The position numbers were made by a program, and so were the translations under genes. Shown here piece after piece: positions 27,728 to 36,757 of a stretch of DNA of 64,000 nt; positions within the stretch are counted from its first letter, which is position 1; the number at the start of each line of letters is the position of its first letter. Source of the DNA: CAILZL01 sp035548495 (GTDB lineage: Bacteria > Pseudomonadota > Gammaproteobacteria > Steroidobacterales > Steroidobacteraceae); assembly GCA_035548495.1 (NCBI GenBank), contig DASZSV010000081.1, positions 24,163 through 88,162 on the forward strand, written 5' to 3'. The notes under the pieces were generated by a model, which searched no databases, was not told the DNA's origin, and worked only from the letters and a program-made list of their open reading frames with translations.

Positions 27728-27994
27728 TCAGTCGGTGGAAACCGGCAACTTGCTGTCGTCAGCAGCCGAGTTGTTCGATGACTCCGTGGCGGAATCAATG
27801 GCTTTGTCGGTGTTGGCCTTGTCCTTGTTCAACGTATCCTGCACACCTTTGGCTTTCTCCAGCGCGCGAATGTCATCGCCAAACACCGTGTCCTTGGCTG
27901 ACATGGGTTTTTCCGGTGCGGATTCCTGCTTGTGCGAACAGGCCATCACTGTGGCCAGAGTCAGTGTCATCAGGATTGCGATCAAGTTGCGCAT
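27728..27994 (-). CDS. Small predicted lipoprotein
   Basis: 88 residues. Lipoprotein signal (LIAILMTLTLATVMAC, acylated Cys at residue 19). The mature part is short, polar and acidic/Ser-rich (ATESSNNSAADDSK), probably unfolded or helical, and without a known domain. It sits between the hydrolase gene and plsB in the same direction. Confidence 0.75.
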   Translation of the reverse strand: MRNLIAILMTLTLATVMACSHKQESAPEKPMSAKDTVFGDDIRALEKAKGVQDTLNKDKANTDKAIDSATESSNNSAADDSKLPVSTD

Positions 27995-28029
27995 AAGTTT
28001 CTCCCATTAAAAGCCCGGGCATCAATGTC

Positions 28030-28533
28030 TCAGGGCAAGGCGCGCAGGAACAGTTTGAAACATTCCGCAATCATATCAAGCTGCGCGGTCATGCGGTGAT
28101 CCGCATCAATCGCATGCAGCGTGGCGCGATGTTCACGTGCATAACGGATGCTGTTGTCGATCGGCACAATATCATCTCCCCAGCCATGCACGATGGTGAT
28201 GGGGCATTGGGCCGGTTGCGGTGTGTATTGCTCAAAGCCGGGTATGTAGAACGCAGGCGCCATCAGGAACAGTCCTCGTGCATGCAACGCAATGGAAGCG
28301 GCGGTTGCGACATGGCCACCCAGACTGGAACCCACCAGTACCGGTTGTGCATTCAGTGGTCTGGCGAAGTTCAGCAGCATGTTGACCCGTTCAAGCGGAT
28401 CGTTGGTACTGCGATAGTCGACCGATTCAACCGGATGTCCCAGCTCGCGCGCGCATTGCGCAAGCACGGTGATCTTGGTACCCCAGGGTTCACTGTCCTG
28501 GCCATGTGAAAAAATGATCAGAGGTTTTTTCAT
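28030..28533 (-). CDS. Small alpha/beta hydrolase
   Basis: 167 residues, a minimal alpha/beta-hydrolase fold. The oxyanion strand is IIFSHGQDSEPWG, the nucleophile elbow is VGSSLGGHVA (Ser in GxSxGG), the acid is the Asp in HGWGDDIVP, and the His in DADHRM completes the triad. It resembles the YqiA/YcfP and RBBP9-like group of small esterases, substrate unknown. Its ATG lies only 2 bp after the stop of the sheath-like gene, so the two are almost certainly co-transcribed. Confidence 0.85.
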   Translation of the reverse strand: MKKPLIIFSHGQDSEPWGTKITVLAQCARELGHPVESVDYRSTNDPLERVNMLLNFARPLNAQPVLVGSSLGGHVATAASIALHARGLFLMAPAFYIPGFEQYTPQPAQCPITIVHGWGDDIVPIDNSIRYAREHRATLHAIDADHRMTAQLDMIAECFKLFLRALP

Positions 28534-28535
28534 GA

Positions 28536-30104
28536 CTACTTCAATATCATCAAGGGCAATGTTTCATCGCTATCCGCAACATCGCTGGAAGCCTGGTAAC
28601 AGTTGACCGCTACGGGGCGTGTACTGCTGCCGGTCACCGAGTGACTGATCATGTACGTGTGATACTGCTCGGCATGCCAAGCGGCAAAACCAATCAGAAT
28701 GCGAATCTCGGGCACGCCTTCCGTTACCGGTGGATTGATGCGTTCATCGCAAATGACAAAGAATTCGCGGCCCATCTGCGAAGGCGGAAATGCGCCCACA
28801 TTCACCAGTCCCTGCAGAAACTCGGTCACCTGACGCAACAAACGTGACCACATGGAACGGTTGGGTGTGGTGAGCATCACCCAGCGAGTGGTTCTTTCCA
28901 GCGAGCTGATGACGTGCAGTGCAAAACGGCGCGTCCCGACGTAGCCGAAGTCTGCTGAAGAGTTGATGCCGCCTGACAGTGTGCGCCGCACCAGTTTCAC
29001 GACGGGATGTTCGCGGCGCGTTTGCAACGCGTTGATGCCCTGTGTGGCCAGACGCCAGCGTTCCCGTTCATTCAATTCCACCTGCAAACGTACGCCACGA
29101 CGCAATGCCAGTTCGGGTTCCGTCTGGTTCATGGCCCACGGCGGACAGGATTCTTCGGCATGTGCCAGCATGCCGGCCACTGCGCCGCCGTTGCCAAAAC
29201 ATTCATGGCGTCCGCTCAGGCGATCGAGCGCCATGATGCGTGGAAAGAACATTACTGCCTGATCGCTGTAGAAATAAAAGTCGCGCATTTCACGCAATGC
29301 CACTGATGCCGAAGTCCATTGCGGTGGCGGATCAACAATCAGCATGGCATGACGGCGCCGGCAAAAATGAATTGCAGCCAGCAATGCGCTGGCGCCCACT
29401 TCACGTTCACGGCGCAGTGGCGGCAGATAGAGATAGTCAATATGTTCGGTGTGATTGAGCGCGAACAGTCCGCTGCCCGCACTCGCTGAGCCAATCACAT
29501 CGTAGTCGGAGAGTGGCAGGCCGTCGGTGCCATCATTGTCGGACAGCACGTAACTGACAGCATAGTGGGGTCCGTCCTGACGTGTTGCATCGGGACGTTG
29601 AGCTGGCACGGTACCACGCACTTTCACCAGTGAAGACCTCGCCAGTTCCTTGCCGACAAAACGATGAGTGTCCGGGCTGGTGGAAATGCGCCGGTAGGTT
29701 TCCTGTTCTTCGATGTATTCGGAGCGATGCTCACGCACGCGCTGAATAACAAGATTGAAACAATCGGTTTGCAGTGCGGGCACATTGTCGTAGTCAACCG
29801 AGGCGCGCAAGAATTCGTGACTGCCCGGCACCAGTGATTCCAGCGTCAGCGCTTCATCACCGCACTGCAACGTCAGTGTACAAGGTGTGCCGCCGTTGAC
29901 GACGCGCACAATGACCGCACAACGGCCGCCATGATCAAAAAAATGTTCGACAGCGTAGGACAATGGACTGGCGTGCCAGAGCCCGCCGAAGACGCGCTGA
30001 AAACTGGCGAAATCGCGGACAGTGACCGGGATGTTTACGGGTCCGCGCAAACAGCGTCCGACGAAAGCAACAATGGTTTCAGCGGGTGTGATGGATGGGG
30101 TCAA
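28536..30104 (-). CDS. Orphan phage-tail-sheath-like protein
   Basis: 522 residues from a TTG start, the only start codon before an upstream in-frame stop. The N-terminus, ETIVAFVGRCLRGPVNIPV then FQRVFGGLW and YAVEHFFDHGGRCAVIVRVV, matches the first domain of contractile tail-sheath proteins. The C-terminal third (ERTTRWVMLTTPN, LWRQ-like helices, REFFVICDERINPP and a final beta strand) matches the sheath C-domain. The usual N-terminal PGVYVEE handshake arm is missing. No tube, baseplate, spike or other phage or eCIS gene is nearby; instead it starts a run with a hydrolase, a lipoprotein and plsB. It may be a domesticated sheath. Confidence 0.75.
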   Translation of the reverse strand: MTPSITPAETIVAFVGRCLRGPVNIPVTVRDFASFQRVFGGLWHASPLSYAVEHFFDHGGRCAVIVRVVNGGTPCTLTLQCGDEALTLESLVPGSHEFLRASVDYDNVPALQTDCFNLVIQRVREHRSEYIEEQETYRRISTSPDTHRFVGKELARSSLVKVRGTVPAQRPDATRQDGPHYAVSYVLSDNDGTDGLPLSDYDVIGSASAGSGLFALNHTEHIDYLYLPPLRREREVGASALLAAIHFCRRRHAMLIVDPPPQWTSASVALREMRDFYFYSDQAVMFFPRIMALDRLSGRHECFGNGGAVAGMLAHAEESCPPWAMNQTEPELALRRGVRLQVELNERERWRLATQGINALQTRREHPVVKLVRRTLSGGINSSADFGYVGTRRFALHVISSLERTTRWVMLTTPNRSMWSRLLRQVTEFLQGLVNVGAFPPSQMGREFFVICDERINPPVTEGVPEIRILIGFAAWHAEQYHTYMISHSVTGSSTRPVAVNCYQASSDVADSDETLPLMILK

Positions 30105-30494
30105 GTCGTATCTTTCAAATTCTTGTCAGCAAAACAATCAAACACTTGAACTTGACTTAAGCTATCACAATGTTGTGGTGTTGTGGGCATTTTCATCACT
30201 ACAGTTTGTGTCTGCGGGCAAAATGTCATCCATGATGATGATGGTCTGAACCTCATCGCACACAAGTTGCACGAATGCGAATTTCATGGGTGACACATGG
30301 TGGTTGATGTGTGCATTGCAGTTTTCTTTCAGACAAACCACACAAGAGCGGTACGCGAATCGGCGTGGATATGGTTAGCGAATGCCGGAAAAATTAAATG
30401 CCGCTGTAGTTAGGTTAAATTGACAGAAAAATAGTCGCTGGCGGCAGACAAAGTTGCTTGACTTCATTGTCTGTAATAAAGAACAATCCGCTCC
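30105..30494. other. AT-rich gene-free region between divergent transcripts
   Basis: About 390 bases, visibly richer in A and T than the flanks, with no convincing gene. It must hold the promoters of the sheath-hydrolase-plsB run (leftward) and of the riboswitch-controlled gene (rightward). No clear promoter pair could be fixed by eye. Confidence 0.5.
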
Positions 30495-30573
30495 GAGTGC
30501 AAAGGCAAACTCGTCGAAAGACGAGGACGCAAAGCTACCGGTCTAAAGGTTTTCCTATGACAGCGGGGTTGCC
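30495..30573 (+). promoter_or_regulatory. Cyclic di-GMP-I (GEMM-I) riboswitch
   Basis: All the conserved parts are present in order: AAAGGCAAAC; a hairpin CTCGTC-GAAA-GACGAG whose GAAA tetraloop docks into the second arm; GGACGCAAAGC; CTACCGGTCTAAAGG; and GACAGCGGGGTTGCC closing the base stem. This class binds c-di-GMP with very high affinity. The next gene starts at 30750, leaving about 175 bases for the expression platform, which includes a small GGGC-TGAA-GCCC hairpin near 30618. Whether ligand turns expression on or off cannot be read with certainty. Confidence 0.93.
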
Positions 30574-30749
30574 ACGCCGCGTTCATCGCCGCAAGCGATA
30601 CGCCAGACGAAGATGACAGGGCTGAAGCCCGACCACAATAACCAGGTCATCAGTCACGTAGCAATCATTTGGCCAACCTGGGCCTTCCACTGTCAGAACT
30701 ACAGACCGCGATTTGCGGACTGTTTTGGTTTTCGTGTTGGGGAAGAAAC

Positions 30750-32405
30750 ATGATTGATGTTACAGGCGGTACAAGCAGCATTAAGAATTCGGCGGCCATC
30801 ATGTCCGCGACGGACGTGTTTGTCATCAATCTGTGCGCTTCAATGACACCCATGCCTTCCGTGCCGAAGTCACTGAAGGGATATGAAAACTATCGCCTGT
30901 ATCAAGTGTCACGGGTTGAGGATGGCCGTCACCGGTATCGTCTGCGTCTCGGCTTTTTCAATTCCGAAGCCGATGCTGAAATGGCGGTGGCATCACTGCG
31001 TTCGTTGTATCCGGCAGCATTCACCAGTCGTGCCGGTGCCGAGGACATGCGTTACAACGGCGATCCATTGCTGACCGGCCGGTTTGAAGCGCGGCCCGCC
31101 AACAGTAACAACGCGGCAGAAGTCATTCAGCCCAAGGCAGACATCAGACCGGCGGAGAGCAAGCCTGCAAGGCCCGCAGCCGCAGCGTCAGTTCAACCGG
31201 TGCAAAAAACGGCGGCAGCACCTGTCAGGCCGGTGGCGGTGAAGACGCAGCCAGCTGCCACGGCGGCGCCAGTAAGCGAAGCCATCGGTGTTACCAAACC
31301 ACCGGCAGCCATGTCGCTGCTGGATCCACCGCCTGCACCTGCGCCCGCAAAGGAACGCAATACTCCGTTCACCATGACCACGCATCGGCCCTTTCATGTG
31401 GCGCGTGGCATTGATTTGCCTGATACCGATCTGGAACTGGAACCCACACTGATTCCCGTTCCCAAGAAGCAAAGTCACAGTGAGTCTCAAACACGTTCGT
31501 TGCCAACGAATGCGAACAAGGTTTCGCAGGCGCCTGCAGCCAAGCCCAAAGCCGCTGCGCCATCATTGCCCATTGGCAAGCCCAGGCCAGCAGCGTCTGT
31601 CGCTGCGGCGCCAGTAGTCGCCAGCAAGCCCTCTGTTGCGACGCCGGTAAAACCAGTGATGCAACCGGCGGTGTCGCCGGCAACAACATCCCATGCAGCA
31701 GCACCTGCTGCGGCCAAGCCCGGCACCTCCAAGGCAACTGACGATTACGTTCCCATTCTCGATACCACGATGACGATCCGTACGTTGTCGCTGAAAGAAA
31801 TGGAAGATGCCAATCAGCCCAAATGGTTTTCAGTGCAACTGGCGGCGTCGGAACAGCCGTTCAATCTGGATGCGATGCCGCGCCTCGATATTTTCGCCGC
31901 CTATCGTTTGTATTCCGTTGCAATGCATGATGACGATGGCAAGCTCAAACACTCATTGCGCCTGGGCTTTTTCAAGGAAGAGGTGTCTGCAGAAGCGGTG
32001 TCCGGTTATTTGAAAACTTTTTTCCCGATGCCGGCCATCACGCGTGTCAGCGTTGCCGAGTATGATCGTTTCATTGAACCCAAGATTCCTGAACCACCTG
32101 CCGAAGACAAGAAGGTGGTAAAGCTGGAAGAGAAGCGTGAGCAGGTGCAAGCCGTTGCACCGGCAAAACCCACCTTTGGTGTCAACCCGGCACCAGCACC
32201 GGCGCGCCCCAAACAGGCCAAGACCGCACAGCAAAAATGGAACACCGAAAAGCCGGGCTATCGTCCGGGGCCCAGCGGCAAGTACTCCATTGCCGCAGTG
32301 AAAAAAGGCCAGAGCAGTTCCACATCGGACAGTGGCATTCGCCGTGCTTCTGCACAGCGTCCGCAATCGTTCTTCTCCAAGCTGATAGGCCGTGAACTGG
32401 ATTGA
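30750..32405 (+). CDS. Pro/Ala-rich protein with two SPOR-like repeats, under c-di-GMP control
   Basis: 551 residues from ATG 30750, chosen because GGGGAAG lies 5 bases before it; an upstream in-frame TTG at 30669 has no such site. Two similar ~70-residue domains occur at ~20-95 and ~355-430. Each has a FVINL/FSVQL strand, a YRLYQV or YRLYSV strand and an RLGFF signature followed by E-A-E-A and a Y/FFP motif, the SPOR (peptidoglycan-binding) pattern. Between and after them lie long Ala/Pro/Lys-rich, low-complexity linkers. No signal peptide or membrane span is evident. The end is basic (FFSKLIGRELD). A role in envelope or surface behaviour is inferred. Confidence 0.8.
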   Translation: MIDVTGGTSSIKNSAAIMSATDVFVINLCASMTPMPSVPKSLKGYENYRLYQVSRVEDGRHRYRLRLGFFNSEADAEMAVASLRSLYPAAFTSRAGAEDMRYNGDPLLTGRFEARPANSNNAAEVIQPKADIRPAESKPARPAAAASVQPVQKTAAAPVRPVAVKTQPAATAAPVSEAIGVTKPPAAMSLLDPPPAPAPAKERNTPFTMTTHRPFHVARGIDLPDTDLELEPTLIPVPKKQSHSESQTRSLPTNANKVSQAPAAKPKAAAPSLPIGKPRPAASVAAAPVVASKPSVATPVKPVMQPAVSPATTSHAAAPAAAKPGTSKATDDYVPILDTTMTIRTLSLKEMEDANQPKWFSVQLAASEQPFNLDAMPRLDIFAAYRLYSVAMHDDDGKLKHSLRLGFFKEEVSAEAVSGYLKTFFPMPAITRVSVAEYDRFIEPKIPEPPAEDKKVVKLEEKREQVQAVAPAKPTFGVNPAPAPARPKQAKTAQQKWNTEKPGYRPGPSGKYSIAAVKKGQSSSTSDSGIRRASAQRPQSFFSKLIGRELD

Positions 32406-32446
32406 TCAAGTCGCTCGATTGCGTGAATTGATTCTGTTGATTGATG

Positions 32447-32481
32447 ATGGCCGGTTGTCTGCAGATGACCGGCCATTTTTC
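32447..32481 (+). terminator. Rho-independent terminator
   Basis: ATGGCCGGT and ACCGGCCAT form a 9-bp stem, extended by an inner TCTGCAGA palindrome, followed by TTTTTC. It ends the riboswitch-controlled transcript. Confidence 0.85.
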
Positions 32482-32539
32482 TTGTAATATCTCATCTCTT
32501 TGCAGCCTTCTGTGCTTCTTTGATCATCATCCATTCATC

Positions 32540-33295
32540 ATGGTCATTCGTGCCGACAATCAGTTACTGGGACTTCAGCATATCGGACGCATTGTTGCGC
32601 AGGTGCTGCGTGCAATGCAGTTGCATGCACAGTCTGGCATGACCACAGCGGAGCTGGATCGTTACGGCGATGAACTGCTAACGCGTGTGGGTGCAACTTC
32701 CGCACCGCGCCTGTGCTACAACTTTCCCGGAGCAACCTGTATCAGCGTCAATCATGAAGCGGCCCATGGCGTGCCGAATGAGCGCATCCTGCGGGCGGGA
32801 GATGTTGTCAACATTGATGTATCAGCGCAGCTGGATGGTTATTTTGGTGATACCGGCGGCAGCTTCGTATTGCAGCCTGATTCATCACCGCAGGCCGCAC
32901 TTAAACAACGTCTGTGCAACGCTGCGCAACGGGCACGAGATGCGGGTGTTGCCGCTGTACGGGCAGGACGGCGGCTGAATGAAGTGGGACGCGCCATTGA
33001 ACGCAATGTCCGTGCAACCGGATTCCGCATCGTGCGCAATGTATGCAGTCATGGTGTCGGGGCGGCGCTGCACGAAGATCCGGTAATCCGCAATTACTAT
33101 GATCCTTTTGAAAATGCAGTGCTGGAAGAAGGTCAGGTGATCACCATCGAACCGTTTCTGTCCACCAATGTCAGCCGCGTGCATGAAGCAGATGATGGCT
33201 GGACGCTGGTGGGCCGTCCCAGTTCATTATTTGCTCAATACGAGCACAGCATTGTGGTTACCAGCGCCGCGCCGATTGTACTGACGCAGTGTTGA
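32540..33295 (+). CDS. map: Type I methionine aminopeptidase
   Basis: 251 residues from ATG 32540 (MVIRADNQ), close to the E. coli length of 264. It removes the initiator Met from new proteins. All five metal ligands are visible in context: Asp in NIDVSAQLDG and Asp in YFGDTGGSF, His in CSHGVGAALHEDP, Glu in ITIEPFLS and Glu in QYEHSIVV; the substrate His is in NHEAAHGVP. It lacks the usual neighbours rpsB/tsf and may be a second copy in this genome. Confidence 0.93.
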   Translation: MVIRADNQLLGLQHIGRIVAQVLRAMQLHAQSGMTTAELDRYGDELLTRVGATSAPRLCYNFPGATCISVNHEAAHGVPNERILRAGDVVNIDVSAQLDGYFGDTGGSFVLQPDSSPQAALKQRLCNAAQRARDAGVAAVRAGRRLNEVGRAIERNVRATGFRIVRNVCSHGVGAALHEDPVIRNYYDPFENAVLEEGQVITIEPFLSTNVSRVHEADDGWTLVGRPSSLFAQYEHSIVVTSAAPIVLTQC

Positions 33296-33318
33296 TGATT
33301 GATGCCTGAAGTGATTTT

Positions 33319-33933
33319 TCAAAATCCGAAAGAAATGCCGCCCAGCGCTTCATACTGAAATAATGTTTGTCCGCGTGCCTGAATCGGGCAGGGAGCGGTA
33401 GCTCCCTTGTTGCAGAACAAACTGGAACTGCCATCCAGCCAGGTGAGATAGCCGCGTGCTTCAAAGCGCAGGCGCACGTGATTGACAATGGGGATGCGTA
33501 TGCCCGCACCGAGACTGAATGCCCAGCGCGTTTCCTCTGTCAACGAAGAACCGCTGTCAGGACTGAAACGTGCTGCGCCAATGCCGCCGGAAGCATAGGG
33601 AACAACGTGGGCATCTTCATTGCCAATCAACGTGGTTCCACCGAGTTGCAGGTATTCAACGCGCATCGCCGCGGGCGTGGTGGTGTCAATGTGAGTACTC
33701 TGACGGCTGTACAGCAGTTCGTATTGCGAGCCATGTTCGCTGGCCGCCCAGTTGAAAGCAACGGCAGTGCCCGACTTGCTGAGCAGGTTGACATCGTTGC
33801 CGGCGGTATCATAAAAACCGCCGCCACCGCGCTGGGTAAGAAAGGGTGTTATTTCAACTTGTGGTTCCGCGGCCTGAACAGCACTGGCCATCAATACACC
33901 GGTCACCACTCCCGTCAGGAATCGCTGCAACAT
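33319..33933 (-). CDS. Outer-membrane beta-barrel protein
   Basis: 204 residues. Signal peptide ending AVQA-AE. The mature part is a chain of amphipathic beta strands (YELLYSRQST, VEYLQLGGTTLI, PYASGGIGAARF, WAFSLGAGIRIP, VRLRFEARGYLTWL) and ends in FGF, the terminal aromatic typical of proteins inserted by BamA. Two cysteines near the end (FCNKGATAPC) could form a disulphide. About eight strands are likely; function unknown. Confidence 0.8.
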   Translation of the reverse strand: MLQRFLTGVVTGVLMASAVQAAEPQVEITPFLTQRGGGGFYDTAGNDVNLLSKSGTAVAFNWAASEHGSQYELLYSRQSTHIDTTTPAAMRVEYLQLGGTTLIGNEDAHVVPYASGGIGAARFSPDSGSSLTEETRWAFSLGAGIRIPIVNHVRLRFEARGYLTWLDGSSSLFCNKGATAPCPIQARGQTLFQYEALGGISFGF

Positions 33934-34045
33934 GGCTCACCTCTGCGAACAAGCGCGTATTGTGTCCTAAATCAAGAAATAAAGCATCGCGACGAGTGCA
34001 GCGACATCGTCAGGCAAGTTAATGCGCTGGACATGCTAAGCTTGT

Positions 34046-36745
34046 ATGAATCCACTTCCCTCCGATATGACTATGTCGCCCAAGTCCCGCCTGTCCAACT
34101 TCCTGGTTGCCGCCATCTTTGCGCTGCTGACCTTTGGTGTATGGGCTTATCTCAACCGCCCGCACGATGAACCGGCATGGCCGCAACTGGTGCGGGGCGG
34201 TTTCGATGTGGCGCCGTGGCGCAACGGCAAAAGTCCGTTCAATCACGACATGCCCACTTTGCAGGAGATGGATGAAGACATCGGTTTGCTCGAAGGCAAG
34301 GCCACCGCCATTCGGCTTTATCAGGCATCAGGTACTTTTGAACAGGCGCCGGCCATTGCCGCCAGACATCATCTCAATGTCACCATGGGCGCATGGCTCG
34401 ACAAGGATATGCAGCACAACGAAACTGAACTGGCGGCGCTGTTGCGTGTGGGTGACGAGTACGACAATGTGCGGCGTCTTGTTGTCGGCAATGAAGTGCT
34501 GACACGCGGTGACCTTGATGAAGCACAACTTGCCAAGTATCTCGACCGCGTGCGTGCGCATACACACAAGCCGGTAAGTACTGCGGAAACCTGGAACGAA
34601 TGGGTGGCTCATCCCGATCTTGCCGATCATGCTGATTTCATCATGGCGCATCTGTTGCCGTACTGGGAAGGTGTGCGGGTGGACAAGGCCGTTGATGAGG
34701 TCGTCAAGCGCATGGAGCTGCTGCAACGCGTGTTTCCCAACAAGCCCATTGTCATTGGTGAAGTGGGTTGGCCTTCGGCGGGACGCACCTATGGTTCTGC
34801 AGAAGCATCGGTTGCCAACGAAGCCATGTTCCTGCGGCGTTTTCTGGCGCGTGCCAAGGAAGAAGGCTATGTGTTCTACATCATGGAAGCATTCGATCAA
34901 CCCTGGAAGAACGCGACCATTGAACGCGGCGTGGGCGCTTACTGGGGCGTGTATGACGAGAACCGCAATCCCAAGTTTGAATTCACCGATCCCATCGTGC
35001 GTCTGCCGGAATGGCACACACTGGCAGTGGTTTCAGTATTGCTGGCTGCGTTGCTGCTGAGCGTGTTCTATATCAACAGCGGCAATCTTCGTAATCGCGG
35101 CCGCAGCTTCCTTGCCATTGTCGTATATGGCATTGCGACGGTCACGGTGTGGATTGTGTATGACTACTCGCAACAATATCTCACCGTCACCACGGTGGTT
35201 GTGGGATTCCTGCTGATTCTCGGCATGCTGGGTGTTATTGCCGTGTTGCTGGCCGAAGCCCATGAATGGGCGGAGGCACACTGGGTGACTGCGCATGATC
35301 GCGCCGCAAAGCTGGCGAAGAACGACAATCACAGTTACTTTCCCAAAGTGTCGATCCATGTTCCTGCTTACAACGAACCGCCGGAAATGTTGAAGGAAAC
35401 ACTGGATGCGCTGGCGCAACTGGATTATCCGAATTTTGAAGTGCTGGTGATTGACAACAACACCAGGGACGAAGCGGTGTGGAAACCGGTCGAGGCACAT
35501 TGCGCAACGCTGGGTGAACGCTTCCGCTTTTTTCACGTCAGTCCGCTTGCCGGTTTCAAGGCGGGTGCATTGAATTTTGCGTTGCGCAATACCGCGCCGG
35601 ATGTGGAAATCATTGCCGTGATTGACAGCGACTACAAGGTTGATCGTGACTGGCTGCGTAACATGGTGCCGTCGTTTGCCGAACCTTCGATGGGCATCGT
35701 GCAATCACCCCAGGATTACCGCGATGAAAATGAAAATGCATTCAAGGCCATGTGCTATGCGGAATACAAGGGCTTTTTCCATATCGGCATGATTACGCGC
35801 AATGAACGCAATGCCATCATTCAGCACGGCACCATGACCATGATCCGTCGTTCAGTGCTTGAAGAAGTGGGCGGCTGGGCGGAGTGGTGTATCACTGAAG
35901 ATGCTGAGCTGGGCCTGAAGATTTTCGAAAAAGGCTATCAGGCGCATTATCTGCCGCGCAGTTATGGCCGTGGCCTGATGCCCGACACTTTCATTGACTT
36001 CAAGAAGCAACGTTTCCGCTGGGCGTATGGCGCCATGCAAATTCTGCGTGCGCACACACATACATTGTTCTCGCGTGACAAGGGACTCACTGCCGGTCAG
36101 CGTTATCACTTTCTTGCCGGTTGGCTGCCGTGGGTGGCGGATGGATTCAACCTGCTGTTCACTGCGGGCGCCATACTGTGGTCCGTAGCCATGATGTTTG
36201 CACCACGCAATATCCAGCCGCCGTTGATGGTGTTCTCGTATCTGCCGCTGACATTGTTTGCGTTCAAGATCATGAAGCTGATTCATCTGTACGTGACGCG
36301 CGTTGGCGCCAACATCCGTCAAACCATTGCCGCTGCGGTGGCAGGTCTTGCGCTGTCGCACACCATCGGCATTGCCGTATTGAAAGGACTGGTTACAAAG
36401 AACGAGCCATTCTTCCGCACGCCCAAGATGGCCAAACCGCATGGTTTTCTGGTCGCCATTTCATCTGCGCGTGAAGAAGCGGCATTGATGCTGGCATTGT
36501 GGGCCTGTGCCATCGGCGTGGTGTGGGTCACCAGTCACACACCGGGCCTTGGCAGCGGGCCGGATCTTTCAGTGTGGATCATTGTACTGGTGATTCAATC
36601 CACGCCGTACCTGGCGGCCTTGCTGGTGTCCCTGATCAGTGCGTTCAAACTGCCAGCCACATTGCTGGGCCGCAAGCGGGCATTGTTCAGCCATGGCCAT
36701 GTTGAACTGGCAGAGAGCGCCAGCAGGGAGAATGCTTCTGCGTGA
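34046..36745 (+). CDS. NdvB-like beta-glucan synthase: GH17 domain fused to GT2 glycosyltransferase
   Basis: 899 residues. After an N-terminal membrane helix, residues ~45-315 form a GH17 domain with the acid/base Glu in VVGNEVL and the nucleophile Glu in VIGEVGWPSAG. Membrane helices follow (~325-410), then a GT2 domain with VSIHVPAYNEPPEMLKETL, the metal site VIDSDYKVD, the acceptor WCITEDAELGLK and the QRFRW motif, and finally several membrane spans. This layout matches Pseudomonas aeruginosa NdvB and Bradyrhizobium NdvB/NdvC-type enzymes that make beta-1,3 (and 1,6) glucans of the periplasm. In P. aeruginosa such glucans help biofilm antibiotic tolerance. The start could also be ATG 34067. 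Confidence 0.88.
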   Translation: MNPLPSDMTMSPKSRLSNFLVAAIFALLTFGVWAYLNRPHDEPAWPQLVRGGFDVAPWRNGKSPFNHDMPTLQEMDEDIGLLEGKATAIRLYQASGTFEQAPAIAARHHLNVTMGAWLDKDMQHNETELAALLRVGDEYDNVRRLVVGNEVLTRGDLDEAQLAKYLDRVRAHTHKPVSTAETWNEWVAHPDLADHADFIMAHLLPYWEGVRVDKAVDEVVKRMELLQRVFPNKPIVIGEVGWPSAGRTYGSAEASVANEAMFLRRFLARAKEEGYVFYIMEAFDQPWKNATIERGVGAYWGVYDENRNPKFEFTDPIVRLPEWHTLAVVSVLLAALLLSVFYINSGNLRNRGRSFLAIVVYGIATVTVWIVYDYSQQYLTVTTVVVGFLLILGMLGVIAVLLAEAHEWAEAHWVTAHDRAAKLAKNDNHSYFPKVSIHVPAYNEPPEMLKETLDALAQLDYPNFEVLVIDNNTRDEAVWKPVEAHCATLGERFRFFHVSPLAGFKAGALNFALRNTAPDVEIIAVIDSDYKVDRDWLRNMVPSFAEPSMGIVQSPQDYRDENENAFKAMCYAEYKGFFHIGMITRNERNAIIQHGTMTMIRRSVLEEVGGWAEWCITEDAELGLKIFEKGYQAHYLPRSYGRGLMPDTFIDFKKQRFRWAYGAMQILRAHTHTLFSRDKGLTAGQRYHFLAGWLPWVADGFNLLFTAGAILWSVAMMFAPRNIQPPLMVFSYLPLTLFAFKIMKLIHLYVTRVGANIRQTIAAAVAGLALSHTIGIAVLKGLVTKNEPFFRTPKMAKPHGFLVAISSAREEAALMLALWACAIGVVWVTSHTPGLGSGPDLSVWIIVLVIQSTPYLAALLVSLISAFKLPATLLGRKRALFSHGHVELAESASRENASA

Positions 36746-36757
36746 AGTATTGCAATC

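Noticed and set aside
28536..30104. Part of a prophage or type VI secretion cluster
   Set aside because: No tube, baseplate, portal, VgrG, ClpV or TssB/C-like gene lies within the window around the sheath-like gene.
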